A stretch of DNA of 64,000 nt from Phaeosaccion multiseriatum (lineage: Eukaryota > Ochrophyta, other classes): the NCBI GenBank assembly GCA_965112735.1, contig OZ218957.1, positions 2,418,001 to 2,482,000 of the forward strand, in the 5' to 3' direction. The position numbers and the translations under genes are program-made. Below are positions 45,501 through 56,419 of this stretch, piece after piece. How positions within the stretch are numbered: the first letter of the stretch is position 1; every line of letters begins with the position of its first letter. The notes below the pieces were generated by a model. The model was not told the origin of the DNA. It made no database searches and was given only the letters and a program-made list of their open reading frames with translations.

Positions 45501-46812
45501 GATGGGGCTGGCAGGGGCGGATGTGTCTCTGTCTCTCTGGCTCCTCCTGTAGAGCCTTTGTGGAGGTCTGATGATGTTGTTCCTTGCAGAGCTGTCGTGA
45601 TTGCTTTGCCTCTGCTCACGCCCCCTTCTTTCTGTACTCTGACCGCAGGCACCACCGCAACCGGAAGGACATGGAGCCAATAGCAGCGGCATCGGCGACA
45701 GCATCGGTGACAGTAACATTAGCATGAGCAGCACTGGGGGCAGGCCCCGCAGCAGCCGAAAGCGAACCACGTGAGTTCATATCATCATTTATGCCGCAGA
45801 GAGGGGGATTGAGCTAATGGGGTGGAAGTGTCTTTTCGCCCTCCCTCTCTCCCTTCCTACTCCACAATCTCTGTCTTGGCCTCTCCCTGGCACCCCACCG
45901 GTTTTTAGGCGAGGAAGGCAACGTGCTTCTTCCTTGTGCACCCACCACCCGTCATCCGCCAACCCCATTGGCCTTTTCAACACACTGAACCCTCTTTGCC
46001 GTCCCCCCACCCACCCCTACTACGCCCCCGTCTCCCCATCCACTGCTTTCCACCCCCTCTCCCCCCTTCTCCCTCCTTCAGTGTAAAGGACAAACGTGAG
46101 TGCCGTGCGTTCGCCAACCATCGCTGGGCTGTAAGAGCCCTTTACCTAGGGGGGGATGGCAGTGGATGGGCATGCATTCACCTAGGGGGGGGGGGGATGG
46201 CAGTGGATGGGCATGCATTCTTGGCTCTATCTCTCTCTTCTCTCTCTCTATCATTAATAGCAGCGCGGTCAGGAACACAATGGAGCAGCACACTGGATGG
46301 ATGCCGCTTGCAGCACACCGAATTGTAGTCCTCCTCATTCTCCTTTTCCACTCATGTGTTGAACCTGTGCTCTCTCCCTCCCTCCCTCCCTCCCTTCCTC
46401 CCTCCCTCTCTCTCTCTCCATCCCCTCTCCTCCCCTTCTCCCCCCCCCTGGTCTCACAGAGATGGTTGACATCATGTCTAACACAGGGGGGGACAGTCAA
46501 CACGCGCACACCTTCTGCCCCTGCGAGGAGCACAGCGCAGAGGGGCCGTATGGACCTCAGGTTAGGCACAAGAGGCGCATGTGTGTGTGTGTGCGTGCGT
46601 GTGTGTGTGTGTGTGCGTGTGTGTGTGCACGTGCGTGCGTGTGTGTATGCGTGTGTGTGTGCACGTGCGTGCGTGTGTGTATGCGTGTGTGCATGTGGTG
46701 CGTGTGTGTGCGTGCATATTGCGCGTGTCTATGTGTACGTGTGTGTGTTCGTGTGTGTTCATGTGAACTACCATCCATTAGATGCGGTTATGGACCGGTG
46801 CGGCACCTCAGA

Positions 46813-46844
<32 letters not shown>

Positions 46845-49576
46845 CCGACGTTCCTTATTCCTGCCCTGCTTCTTATTCCTTGCTCACACGTTTGCCATCT
46901 GTCTCCCTGTCTGTCTCTATCATCTCTCCCCCACTGTCTCTGCGTGCCTCTCTGTGCCTCGCTGTGTCTCTGTCTGCCTGTCCGTCCGTCTGTCTCTGTC
47001 TGCCTGTCCGTCCGTCTGTCTCTGTCTGCCTGTCCGTCCGTCTGTCTCTGTCTGCCTGTCCGTCCGTCTGTCTCTGTCTGCCTGTCCGTCCGTCTGTCTC
47101 TGTCTGCCTGTCCGTCCGTCTGTCTCTGTCTGCCTGTCCGTCCGTCTGTCTCTGTCTGTCTGTCCGTCTGTCTGTCTCTGTCTGCCTGTCCGTCCGTCTG
47201 TCGGTCTCTCATCTCACATCTCCCTCCTGTGGAACACTCAGCCCTGGAAAATCAAGGTTCGTGTCCGTATACCTCAGCACGACTGTGTGCACGTGTGTGT
47301 ACGTGTGTGTGCGTGTGTGTGCGTGTGTGTGTGTGGGTGGGTGTGTATGTGTGTGTGTGCGTGTGTGTGTGGGTGCGTGTGTGTGGGCGTGTTGTGCGTG
47401 TGTATGTGTGTGTATGTGTGTATGTGTGCGTGTGTGCATGTGTGTGTGTGTATGTGTGTGCGTGTGTGTGTGTGTGCGTGTGTGTGTGTGTGTGTGTGGG
47501 TGTGTATGTGTGTGTATGTGTGTGTGTGCGTATGTGTGTGTGTATCTGTGTGTGTATGTGTGTGTGTGCGTGTATGTATGTATGTGTGTGTGTGTAGGCG
47601 TGGCGGCGGCTGCGGCCCAACGGGGTGGGAAGGAAAGGAAGGGGGCAAGCAGAGACTTACGTTCTTCTCCTCCTCTTCCTCCTCCCCGCTCACTCACGGT
47701 CCGTCGCCTCACCTCTGCCCATATGCCTGATTGATGTCTGCCCGTATATCCGATCTGTCCCTTCGTTGCCCATCAATTTCTCACAGGCCTTACCGCTGCT
47801 GCCGCTTTTTCGACCTGGTCTGTCTGTCTCGTTTACTCTTTCTCACACCCCCCTCCCCCCCCCCTCTCTTCCTCTACCTCTCTCTCCTCTCTGCTCGTGT
47901 TGTTGTTGTTGGTGCTTCGCTTTAGGTGCATCCGGACGTGGCCTTTCTGACGGATTTCCACGCGCACCTTGCCGACAGTGAGATCATCGGCCTGCTCGGA
48001 GGGAAGTGGGACAGCAAGACCAGGTAAGCAAGAGGTGTGAAACTGTCTGCTGTTAGTATTAGTGTTTGTGTCGTTTGTCTTGAAACTGTCTGCTTTTAGT
48101 ATTAGTGTTTGTGTCGTTTGTCTTGAAACTGTCTGCTATTTTCATTGGGCACGGGAATCGGAGAGAGAGAGTGGGAGGTTTTTTCTTGTGGGTTGGTTGT
48201 CTGCGAGTGCGTATCTGTGAGTGGGGCTCTAGAAGTGGGTAGGGAGCGGGCATGGTAAGACGAGACGGGGAGGAAGGAGGTCATCGCGGCAGCGGCAGCA
48301 GCAGTTGATGATACAGCAGCAGTTGATAATACTGCAGCAGCAGCAGTTGATAATACAACAGCAGCAGCAGCAGCAGCAGTTGATAATACAACAGCAGCAG
48401 CAGCAGCAGCAGCAGTTGATGATACAGCAGCAGCAGCAGCAGTTGATAATACAACAGCAGCAGCAGCAGTTGATGATACAGCAGCAGCAGCAGCAAGGCC
48501 TGATGTGCGGTGGACCATCGGAGAAGATACGGTAGCATTGTTTTGGTTTTGTGCTGTTTTATTTGCTCTCTCACCATCATCTATCAACACCTCTTTCATC
48601 TCGTGTTTTCCTCCTCCTCCTCCTCCTCCTCCTCCTCCTCCCCGCCCCTCAATGCACCCCCGTAACGCGGCATGAACGGGAAACTCCCAGCACGGTGCAC
48701 ATTCAGGTGAGTGTGAGTGTGAGTGTGCGTGTGAGTGTGAGTGTGAGTGTGAGTGTGAGTGTGAGTGTGAGTGTGAGTGTGAGTGTGAGCGTGAGTGTGA
48801 GTGTGAGTGTGCGTGTGAGTGTGCGTGTGAGTGTGAGTGTGAGTGTGAGTGTGAGTGTGGGTGTGTGAGTGTGAGTGTGAGTGTGAGTGTGAGTGTGCGT
48901 GTGCGTGAGAGAGTTCATGATTATTGAAGTGGACTGGGCACGTGAGAGAGTATGTGTATGATGTGTAGGGTATGATATGTATGATATGTATGATATGTAG
49001 GGTATGATATGATATGTATGATACGTTGGGAGTGTATTGGATGGTGGTGCTGTTCAGCTCAGTTCAGCTCCGTTCACCTCAGTTCCTGTTTAGTTCTTAG
49101 CTCCCGTCCTTCTCTCTCTCCTCGTCTCTCTGTCTCTCTCTCTGTCCTCCTTCGCTTCTTGACCGTTGTCATTGCTTTGACTGAAATTCTCTCCTCTCCT
49201 CCGCTTTCCTTTCCCTTCTTGTCGATGTTCTGCTCTCTTTGTCTCGTTGTGTTTGTGTTATCTGTTGTGTGTGCTGGGCTGTGCTGTATTGTGTTGTTAA
49301 TAGGTGGCGGTTCCCTGTCCTTCCGTGGACTTGACTGGCGGAGGAAAGACGGACGTCGTGATGGATGACGTCACACAGGTTAGGGAGGGGCGAAGGTGGG
49401 AAGAGAGAGAGAAAGAGAGCGAGTGAATGAGAGGCAAAAAGAAAGCGTGTGGGAGGTGGAAGAGGGAGAGAGACAGAGGAAGAGGGAGTGGGTGAGTGCG
49501 TGAGTGAGCGAGTGGAAGAGAGGGGAAAGAAAGAGGGAGCGAGTGGAAGAGACTGACACATGCACACACACATACA

Positions 49577-49640
<64 letters not shown>

Positions 49641-50512
49641 TGCACACTCACCCACGTCGATGCGTTGTGTATACCCCTCCCTCTGAAGGTCAACATGAAG
49701 CTGCTGCTGGAGGACAAGGACCTTCGCGTGGTTGGGTGGTACCACAGCCACCCAACCTTCGAGCCGCAACCTTCTGTAACCGACGTCCAGAACCACGACA
49801 AGCAGCAGGGCTACAAGGTAAGGGTGAAAAAAGGCAAACCTAAGATTACGTAATTGCGGTTGTGTGTGGGTGTGTGTAGGGGGGATGGGATGGGGTGTGT
49901 TGGGTTGGGTTGCGTTGTTGGTTTGGTGGGGTGGTGAGGTGCGTCCGTTCTAATGCCTCTCTCTCTCTTGCTCTCTCTCTCCGCCTCTCTCCCTCTCCCT
50001 CTCCCTCTCCCTCTCCCTCTCCTTGGCCCTGTCTCTCCCTCTTGCTCGTGCTGCCCCCATTCATTTCCCTTCTTGCTCCCTTGCTCGCTCTTGCCTGCAT
50101 TTCGTAAGTTGGAGTGCAAGGAGGCCAAGGCGAATGAGCGGAGTGAAGAGGAGGAGGAGGAGGAGGAGGAGGAGAAGGAGGAGGAAGAAGAAGAAGAAGA
50201 ACAGGCAGCGGCGGTGGCGGAGGAGGGGGGGGGGGGTAGCGGGGCGAAGGGGGCGAGTGCTGCGGGTGCGGAGACACAGAAGGAGGGGGAAGGTTCCCAG
50301 AACCGGAAAGAGAAGGAGGAGGAAGAGATGAAGAAGCAGGAGGATGATGAGAAGGAGACGCAGCAGCAGCAGGAGGAGGAGGACGACGACGACGAGCGCC
50401 GCCCCTTCGTAGGCCTAATTGTAGGCACTTATGACACTGCCCACCCGACCTGTGCCAGCACACAAAACTGGTTCCACGTCATGACACGCAAGGTGAGCAG
50501 TTGGTGATACAC

Positions 50513-50544
<32 letters not shown>

Positions 50545-53031
50545 GCAGCAGCAGCAGTAGCAGCGCTTGTGGGTCAATTTTCCCTGACCCATCCACTGCC
50601 ATCCACCCACCCACCTACCCAATTGCCATCTACTACGCTCTGTCCTGACACCCTCTGTCCCAGGTGGGTACTCAGAAGCTCCCTGAGCCCGTCCGTCTTC
50701 ACGCCCAAGTGCAGCAACCGTTGCCCGAGAGCGAGCAGATGAAGGAGGCAAAGGGACCCAATGCGGTGCCCCTGAGGAGGCGTCGACGTGAGCTCCTCCT
50801 CTCTCTGGCCTCCAAGTCCGTGATCAATGTCTCCAAACGTCGCCAGTTGAGGAAGGAGGCGGGTCTCAGCGAGGTAGGGGAGGGTCCGCAGCTGACAGCG
50901 GCTCTGTTGCGCCATGAGAAGAGGGTGCAGCAACAGCAAGAGAGAAGGGAGCAGCAGCACAGGGAGGAGAAGAAGAGGCAGCGGCAGGAGGAGCAGGGGC
51001 AGGAGATGGAGGTGGAGGGAGTTCCTGCTGCAGTTGAATCACCAAGTGTTGCAGCTGCTGTTGCTGCGTCAATTTCTGAAGAGAAGACGAAGGATGTCGG
51101 AGACGGAGACGGCAACGACGCCGCTCCATTGCCGTCGGACGTAGCACCAGCGCCAGCAGCAGCAGCAGCAGCGTCGTCGTCAGGAGTTGGTGATACAGCA
51201 GCGCTATCCTCCTCCGCACCATCGTCATCAACAGGAGCAGCAGTGTCATCATCAGCGGGAGCAGTAGGCCTATCAGCATCCGCACCAGCAGCAGCAGTTG
51301 GGGATACAGCAGTCGTCGCCATGGAAGTAGAAGGAACCGCTGCTGTTTCACCAACTTCTACAACTACCACCCCTCACGCTCTCCCCTCGACCGTGCTAAA
51401 GGAGGGCGCTTCAAGCTCGGCTGTGGCATGTGTGGGCGCGTGTGTGGGCGCGTGTGTGGGCGCGTGCGTGGGTGCGTGTGTGGCAAAAGAGTCTCGCCTC
51501 GTGATTGACGGCTGGGATGGGGAGGTAAGGAAACCACAAAACGGCATCAAACAACGGCCAGACCGCCAACACGTCAACGTCTGTACTGTTTCACCCTGTG
51601 ATGTGATGTGAGCATGTGCGTGCTTGCGTACAATCTCTCTCTGTGTATGTGTGTACTGGGCCTTGACCTCCTGACACATTATCACTACTACTACTACTAC
51701 TCCTCTTCCTCCTCCTCCCCCCCCTCCTCCTCCTCCTCCTCCTCCTCCTCCTCCTCCTCCTCCTCCTCCTCCTCCTCCTCCTCCTCCTCCTCCTCCTCCT
51801 CCTCCTCCTCCTCCTCCTCCTCCTCCTCACTCCTTCCCCCCCCCCCCCAAACCGTGCAGGATGATGCCCTGTTCGCGTCTGCCCTTGCCCTCCAGCTGCA
51901 CTTGTCTCCTCTCGTCAGCTCCTCTGACTTGAAGCGAGTACTTGAGGAGGGCTACCCCAGGCACATGACTTCGCTCATTGCCGCCGTGGTCACTCTCGGA
52001 AGGTTAGGAGGGAGAGAGGGGGAGAGGGAGAGAGAGAGAGAGAGAGAGTGAGTACCAACCCATCCACCTACCTACCTACCCACCTACCCACCTACCCACC
52101 CACCCAACCCGTCCACACTCGCTTCACTCTCACCCGCCTTCCTTCTTGTGTCCCCCCCTCCCCTCGTGTTTGCCTGACGTTGCTTCAGCTACTACGCCCA
52201 ATACAAGAACAAGAGCAAGTTCCACAAGATGTGGAAAAGCAGCGGGAAGACCGTAAGTCATGGCCTGAACTTTCCCTTTCCTGTGTGAAGCGAAGCGATT
52301 CATATCGACGGAGGACTGAAGAGATCAGCCGCATAGTATTTGCCTTTGCCCCACTCTCTTCCTATTCGGTTGGAACCCCATTCCCACCCTCCCCTCCCCT
52401 CCTTCCCCACCCGCCTCCTTCCCTCCCTCCCTCCCTCCCTCCCTCCCTCCCTCCATCCCTCCCAGTCGCAAGGTCTGTCCAAGGGGGAGAAGTTCGTGCA
52501 GGCTCTCAAAGTGTGGCTTGGCAACATGGAGCTTGCCGATGGTACGTACGGACGGACGGATGGCAGTCTATTTCACGCCGTCTATTTTCAGTCTATACCA
52601 TTCCAGGCCTTTTTGTCAGTCAGTCTATTCCACTCCAGTCCAGTCCTTCTTTTCAGTGAGTCTTTTCCACCCTACCTCCACTATTCCTCCCTCCCTCCCT
52701 CCCTCATGCATTCTCTTGGTGTCTCGCCGTGATGATTCGTTCTGATGTGGTCGGTCTGCCCTTGTCTTCCTTCCTTCCTTTCCCTTCCCTTCCTCTCCCC
52801 TCAGTGGACAAGACCGACTTCATCCGGGACGTGGCGCAGTATGTGTTTGCTTGTTGGGACGAGAGGAGTGACATGCGCACAAGGCTTGCCAACAAGGCGG
52901 CGGAAGAGGCAGCGGCGGCCAAAGAGGCAGCGGCGGCCAAGGCGGAGAAGAGCCGCGCCGCACTTGCGCTCTCGGCCAAGAGGGAGCGAGCGGCTGAGGA
53001 AGAGGAGGAGGAGGAGGAGGAAGGAGAGTGA
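40064..53031 (+). CDS. Giant JAMM/MPN+ metalloprotease, MPND/MYSM1-like
   Basis: Seventeen exons give 2380 residues with no frame break: 40064-41704, 41835-42047, 42429-45392, 45649-45770, 46082-46095, 46460-46560, 47242-47256, 47926-48023, 48691-48706, 49304-49378, 49689-49817, 50109-50492, 50664-51524, 51860-52002, 52189-52252, 52466-52541 and 52805-53031. Residues 1-1600 are low complexity (Ala, Glu, Lys, Ser), with six copies of a 25-residue repeat near 863-1012. The MPN+ domain lies near 1690-1900: [15 protein letters not shown], Glu in SEIIGLLGG (about 1709), then [16 protein letters not shown]. The JAMM ligands (Glu, His-x-His, Asp) are all present, so it should be an active Zn isopeptidase. 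The closest remembered pattern is MPND/MYSM1, which act on ubiquitin or on chromatin. The C-terminal 450 residues include a helical region ([15 protein letters not shown]) not known to me. Confidence 0.85.
43161..43610 (+). repeat. 75-bp coding tandem repeat, six copies
   Basis: Six in-frame units of 75 nt, each starting [20 protein letters not shown] and ending P(D/H)DEK, with only Asp/His changes between copies. Weaker, decayed versions of the unit (S-Q-E-T-E-Q-K) continue to about 44600, which suggests that the whole region grew from this unit. Confidence 0.95.
46082..46095 (+). other. Microexon of 14 nt in the JAMM gene
   Basis: Sequence TGTAAAGGACAAAC between a TTCAG acceptor and a GTGAGT donor. 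A longer exon ending at 46131 is possible, but it would put the following exons out of frame with the MPN domain. Only the 14-nt form keeps the frame. Confidence 0.7.
46968..47205 (+). repeat. 26-bp minisatellite in a JAMM-gene intron
   Basis: About nine tandem units of CTGTCTGCCTGTCCGTCCGT plus TCTCTC-type ends, flanked on both sides by long TG/CG-rich arrays (46580-46770 and 47283-47595). All lie in the introns around a 15-nt microexon. Confidence 0.9.
47242..47256 (+). other. Microexon of 15 nt in the JAMM gene
   Basis: Encodes PWKIK between CTCAG and GTTCGT. The peptide fits directly in front of [15 protein letters not shown], the start of the MPN domain. It sits as an island between two long satellites. 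Confidence 0.75.
48300..48500 (+). repeat. Array of CAG runs with GTTGATGATACA/GTTGATAATACA units
   Basis: About eight alternating blocks of (CAG)n and GTTGAT(G/A)ATAC inside a JAMM-gene intron. This is the densest occurrence of a motif that also appears singly in other genes. Confidence 0.85.
48691..48706 (+). other. Microexon of 16 nt in the JAMM gene
   Basis: CACGGTGCACATTCAG between a CCCAG acceptor and a GTGAGT donor. It completes a split Ser codon and adds TVHIQ ahead of VAVPCPSVD. No longer exon is possible with this acceptor and frame. Confidence 0.75.
48707..48910 (+). repeat. (GTGAGT)n array starting exactly at a 5' splice site
   Basis: About 200 bp of GTGAGT units, with occasional GTGCGT, begins at the first base of the intron. 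Dozens of consensus 5' splice donors therefore lie in tandem after the 16-nt exon. Confidence 0.95.
51720..51828 (+). repeat. (CCT)n microsatellite before a splice acceptor
   Basis: About 36 CCT units end some 30 bp before the acceptor at 51859 and act as its pyrimidine tract. Confidence 0.95.
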
Positions 53032-53770
53032 GCAGCCGAGGGAGGCGGAGGGAGGCGGAGGAGAGGAGAGGAGCAGCGAAGCTCAGCTCCTCACAAGAGG
53101 CCCAACAAGAAAGATGAACAAGAAGAGGCCCCACAAGCAGTGGCGGCGGTGGGGGGGGCATTCTGTTATATAAAAAGGACGCACAAGTCTGTATATAATA
53201 TACATAATATATATATATATATATATATTTTTTTTTTTTTTAAATGCACCATACATAGCATCAAGAAATCTCAAAATCTCATCCATATTTGGCGCCCCAA
53301 GAAAGGACAAAGCGAGGACGGAGGAGGAGAGACTTAACTATTTATCCTTGGGGGACTTATTGTGGGGAGGATAACCTTGACAGTGTGCTGAACGTTAACT
53401 TTATACTCCCCACCAGAGGAGAGTGAAGGGGAGAGGATGCGATCGATGAAGTTCTGAGAAGGAGCCCCAGGGGGGGGGGGGGCTGTCCTTTGGTTCTCTC
53501 GTCTCTCCAACCAAAAATGCTGACCTTCATTTAAATTAAATCGAACCTAAACCTCCCCCCTGTACTCCTGCTCTTTCATCTCCACTCCGCCTCCTCCTCC
53601 TCCTTATGAGATGCGAACTAGACTAAGTTAAACCCTCGACCCTTTTTGCGTAACACCCTCTCTGGTGTTGAGCGTGTCGAGAAAGAGCCTGTCCAAGCCG
53701 CTTTGAATCTTAGCGCTGTACTCTCCTCCCCACACTCCTCCTCCTCCTCCTCCTCCTCCTCCTCCTCCTC
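53032..53770. other. Convergent intergenic region
   Basis: 3' flank of the JAMM gene. It includes an AT-rich block with (TA)n and T14 (53196-53241), the strongest AT peak here, plausibly part of its polyadenylation region. No gene seen. Confidence 0.5.
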
Positions 53771-53980
53771 CTTCACCTCGTACCCCATCTTCTCCATCGT
53801 CTCCCTCCCCACACGCAACTCTCCCATCACGACGTTCAAAAACTTATCCGCCACAAGCCCCCTCCTCCTCCTCCTCCTCCTCCTCCTCCTCCTTCACCTC
53901 GTACCCCATCTTCTCCATCGTCTCCCTCCCCACACGCAACTCTCCCATCACGACGTTCAAAAACTTATCCGCCACAAGCC
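53771..53980 (-). pseudogene. Two tandem copies of the hydrolase gene's last codons
   Basis: Copies at 53771-53859 and 53891-53980 (121-bp period) are near identical and separated by (CTC)n. On the minus strand they read MADKFLNVVMGELRVGRE, matching MADEFMRVVMDELLVGKE at the end of the hydrolase. They follow its stop codon, so they are not translated in the present model. Confidence 0.75.
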
Positions 53981-54083
53981 CCCTCCTCCTCCTCCTCCTC
54001 CTCCTCCTCCTCCTCCTCCTCCTACCTCTCCAATCCCCCCCCCCCTCCTCCTCCTCTCCTACTCCGCCCCCCCCCCCCGTCTT

Positions 54084-56378
54084 TTACCCCATCCTCTCCC
54101 TCCTCTCCTTCCCCACAAGCAGCTCGTCCATCACCACCCTCATGAACTCATCGGCCATTTCCTCATGCGCCACATGGCCACACCCAGGCAGCTCCACCAC
54201 CTTTGCACTGGGCAGGCTTTCTCCAAGGCCTCGGACTTCCTTCAGAGGCACCACTTTGTCGAGCTCGCCACACACGATGAGTATCTGCGTACAGGGGAGG
54301 AGGAGGGATAGGAGGGAAGGAGGAGGGGATGAGGGGGAGGGAGAGGACAGGATGGGAGGAGGAGGAGGAGGACGAGGAGGAGGAGGAGGAGGAGGAGGAG
54401 GAGATAGAGAAGGGGGGGGAGGCGAAGGTGAAGAAGATAGAGGAGGGGGAGGAGACAGAGAAGGGCAAGGAAGCCGTACAGAAAGGCGGGGAGAGGAGAC
54501 AGAGAAGGGCAAGGGAGCCGTACAGAAAGGGGAGGAGACAGGAGGGCAAGGAAGCCGTACCGTACCTGCATGCCCGCTGCACACTTGGCCTCCAGTCTCT
54601 CGGTCAGCGTCGCTATGAGATGGGATGGCAGTGGATGGGAGGGCAAGAAAAGAGTGAAGTAACAATCAACACAATTAATCAAGAGTGGCGTCAGAATTCA
54701 CCTGCGCTCGCTACGCCTCGCCGCCTCTCCCCCTCCTCACCCTCCTTCTTTCCCTCCCTCTCCACCCCTCCCCCACCAGCCCAGTTCATTCACTTCAATA
54801 GACTTTTAACCCATAAATCGATCCCTCGATCCAAAAAATCGATCCACAATGTCGACTAGCACAGCCCCCCCCGCCCTACCTGAAGAGGATCTCGAACTCA
54901 AACTCAAAAAATCTTCCCTCAAGGCCGCCCTCCCCGCCCCCGAAAACATGCCCTCGAGCAATCGAAAAGGCAAGAAGATGGGTTTCCGGGCCGCCTTGCT
55001 TAGTGCGAAAGATGCCAACCCAGAGTCCCACCCTCGCACCAGACTGGGCCAGCGGTAGCGGTGCAGGGTAGCGTCAGTGACTGGGTTGTTGGGTGCCCAT
55101 GCTTGCTGTAGGCCCGAGCGCCAGAATGATTCGCTGTAGGCGAGGCTGTGGGTGGAAGGGGCGGGGGAGGGGAGGAGGGGGAGGAGGAGGAGGAGGAGAA
55201 GGGGGGGGGGGAGGAGGAGGGAGAGGAGGAGGGAGGAGGAGGAGGAGGAGGACAGGTGGCGGGTTAGAGTAGAAAGGCAGGAGCACACGATCGCAGAGGG
55301 GAGAGGGAAAGGACCCAGGCCGGCGTGAGTGCGTGAGTAGGTATGTGTGAGCGTGTGTGTGTGAGGAGGAGTGGAGGGGGCGTCCTCCGTCTGGACAGAA
55401 CCCCCCCCCCCCACACACACACAAACACAAACACACACACACACATATACACTCACACTCACACCCACACCCACATACACACCCACAAACACACACTCAC
55501 CTGCGCAGGAGCAGCACCAAGGGGCCGAAGGCAAGCGGGATGAGCACGACATTCCACAGCACATCGAAGATTCCCACCACCGGCACTATAGACAGGATGA
55601 GTCTTCCTGTCCACTCAGCCAGTGGCCTGACCAAGCCTCGTTCGGCCGGGTCTGTATCACCAACTGCGGTGGCTCGCTTCTTACGGCGGCTACTGCTTCC
55701 CGGAGGGAACTTGGGCGATACTAGCACCAAAGTTGTGTCCAAAGCCTGTTGGGAGGGAATTGGTTGGTTGGTTGGTTGAGCGAGCAAAGCGCGACGGGAA
55801 AACGGACGGGAAGGGCAGCGAAGGAGGAGGGAAAAAAGAAAAAAACCTCCACTCCCCCACTCCTTCACCCTCACACCCTGTGCTCACACCCGCACTCACC
55901 CCCACCCCCACATCCTCACACGCCAAACCACACGCACACCCGCACGCACAGCCACACGCACACGCACATCCCTCACGCACGCACTCACACTGAGTCGCGG
56001 ATCCAGTGCCGCTTCCGCCGCGGCCTTGCTCCCCATAGAGTGTCCCATAAACACCACCTTCCTCCTGCTGCCTCCCTCGGACTGTTGGTGTTCCTGTTGG
56101 TTCTCCTCCACGAACTGCTTGGCGACGGCGAGGTTGAAGGCGTCGCTATAATAGTACTTGCTCTTGCCCATATTCCTCCACCCCCACCCGGAAGGCCGTT
56201 GCGTGAGCCCAAAGCCCGGGCTGTCTGGCGCTCTCACCGTGGCCCCGAAGGCGCTGGAGAGGCGGTCAATGACCGGAGCCCAGCTCAAGCTGCATGCACC
56301 AAAGCCATGGGTGAGATGCATCACCACCTCTTCCTCCTCTCCACCCCCCTTCCCCTCCTTGCTTCCGGCGCTTAGTAG

Positions 56379-56419
<41 letters not shown>

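Noticed and set aside
46100-47734. Plus-strand frames of 422-544 codons made of Cys-Val and Ser-Val
   Set aside because: They run through TG and TCTG satellites in introns; a splice model with microexons explains the real coding parts.
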